From Bacteroidales bacterium (GTDB lineage Bacteria; Bacteroidota; Bacteroidia; Bacteroidales; UBA932), in contig JALCKZ010000001.1 of the NCBI GenBank assembly GCA_022647615.1, forward strand, positions 46,178 to 110,177: DNA of 64,000 bases, read 5' to 3'. The position numbers and the translations under genes were made by a program. Below are positions 63,388-64,000 of this stretch, in pieces (positions within the stretch are counted from its first letter, which is position 1; each line of letters opens with the position of its first letter). The notes under the pieces are model-generated. The model saw nothing but the letters and a program-made list of their open reading frames with translations. It made no database searches and was not told where the DNA came from.

Positions 63388-64000
63388 ATGAAAAAATTGG
63401 TTGTTCTTAGCGGCGCGGGAATGAGCGCGGAAAGCGGAATTAGTACATTCAGAGACAGCAATGGTCTTTGGGAAAACTATAATGTAGAGGATGTTGCATC
63501 AATTGAAGGTTGGTACAGAAATAAAAAATTGATGCTGGATTTTTACAACGCACGCCGTCGCGAGCTGGAAAAAGCGCAACCTAATGAGGGACATATTTAT
63601 GTTGCAAAGTTGCAAGAGAGATATGATGTAACTGTCGTGACCCAAAATATTGACAACTTGCATGAAAGGGCAGGTAGCAAAAAAGTAATTCACCTCCATG
63701 GAGAGCTGACAAAAGCGCGCGGGGAAAATCAAGATTACTATCGCGCGTATGATATTGGATACAAGGATATTAACCTGGGAGATAAAACTTCCGGCGGAGA
63801 CCAGCTGAGACCTCACATTGTATGGTTTGGTGAGGCGGTGCCGGAATTGACGCGCGCCGCTGCAGAAGTAGAAAAGGCAGATGTTATGATAGTCATTGGA
63901 ACCTCTCTGGTTGTCTATCCTGCTGCGGGACTTGTCAATTATACAAAGCCGGACTGCAAGCTGTATCTTGTTGATCCAAAGCCGGTTTCTACCAGCGCCC
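63388..64000 (+). CDS. cobB: NAD-dependent deacylase, sirtuin (cut by window edge)
   Basis: Sir2-family lysine deacylase using NAD+. The first 204 residues are present. The NAD site GAGMSAESGISTFRDSNGLWENY (about 9-31), the TQNIDNLHERAG motif (near 88-99), the catalytic His in HLHGEL (near 109-111), FGEAVPE and GTSLVVYPAAGL are intact. The structural zinc cysteines normally found after the catalytic His are absent, as in other Bacteroidota CobB-like sirtuins. The C-terminus lies beyond base 64000. It follows the AAA-like gene by 22 bp and is probably co-transcribed. Confidence 0.93.
   Translation, partial: MKKLVVLSGAGMSAESGISTFRDSNGLWENYNVEDVASIEGWYRNKKLMLDFYNARRRELEKAQPNEGHIYVAKLQERYDVTVVTQNIDNLHERAGSKKVIHLHGELTKARGENQDYYRAYDIGYKDINLGDKTSGGDQLRPHIVWFGEAVPELTRAAAEVEKADVMIVIGTSLVVYPAAGLVNYTKPDCKLYLVDPKPVSTSA

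Noticed and set aside
1063..63640. CTGTCGGGA as a KOPS- or Chi-like strand-biased motif
   Set aside because: Copies are balanced, 8 on plus and 9 on minus, without orientation skew along the window.

Overview
The window is chromosomal DNA of a Bacteroidota member, most likely order Bacteroidales. Supporting signs are promoters of the TTTG-N19/20-TAnnTTTG type, BACON-domain and fimbrillin-like lipoproteins, DUF4199, DUF1573, an LptD-like barrel, an outer-membrane beta-barrel receptor, a Rho with a long low-complexity insertion, a C-terminally extended RuvC, and mostly SD-less starts. About 90 % is coding and most genes are housekeeping. The species cannot be named from the sequence.

Layout. 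1-2.9 kb: thrS (cut by the window edge), a DUF4199 membrane protein and a GT2 glycosyltransferase. 3-8.9 kb: an AT-rich accessory operon on the minus strand (two paralogous fimbrillin-like lipoproteins, an unknown protein, a five-BACON plus FGE-like lipoprotein). It has a highly structured leader and is bracketed by a perfect 70-bp inverted repeat. 9-17.8 kb: bactofilin, lpdA, secA, a 55-aa ferredoxin and an M16 peptidase. 17.9-21.7 kb: DUF1573 protein, meaB, an ArsP_2-like permease, ridA. 21.8-31.5 kb: rho, lptD-like, amidase, an MlaD/MCE protein, dnaA. 31.6-38.7 kb: pepD, the rsfS-ftsH-cdsA-psd-rpe operon and divergent birA. 38.7-45.1 kb: the tig-clpP-clpX cluster, then pyrF and a membrane-anchored 5'-nucleotidase. 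45.2-46.5 kb: an accessory patch with a 5'-truncated Fic gene, repeats and tRNA-Leu(UAG). 46.5-56.3 kb: tpiA, a FecCD/ATPase pair, queD, polA, an ECF sigma factor, rsmG, rpmH, rluD, a PASTA protein. 56.3-64 kb: a TonB-receptor-like barrel, ruvC, serS, rpmA/rplU, a degenerate AAA-type protein and a sirtuin (cut by the edge).

The most unusual content is outside the genes. (1) A family of intergenic elements of about 95 nt at 3.1, 8.9, 24.2 and 45.3 kb, plus a fragment at 21.7 kb. Three successive hairpins keep their pairing while the stem sequences change, and a CACAAAGC-type loop is conserved. (2) A dispersed oligonucleotide CTGTCGNGA, mostly CTGTCGGGA: 17 exact copies and about 31 with N free, on both strands, where less than one exact copy is expected. 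It occurs as inverted pairs and as perfect CTGTCGCGACAG palindromes, often just upstream of start codons. (3) A leader RNA ahead of the lipoprotein operon with mutually exclusive helices, one of them terminator-like. (4) A palindromic in-frame insertion inside lpdA. (5) A 130-bp inverted-repeat element with a 3-bp target repeat that cuts off the start of the Fic gene.
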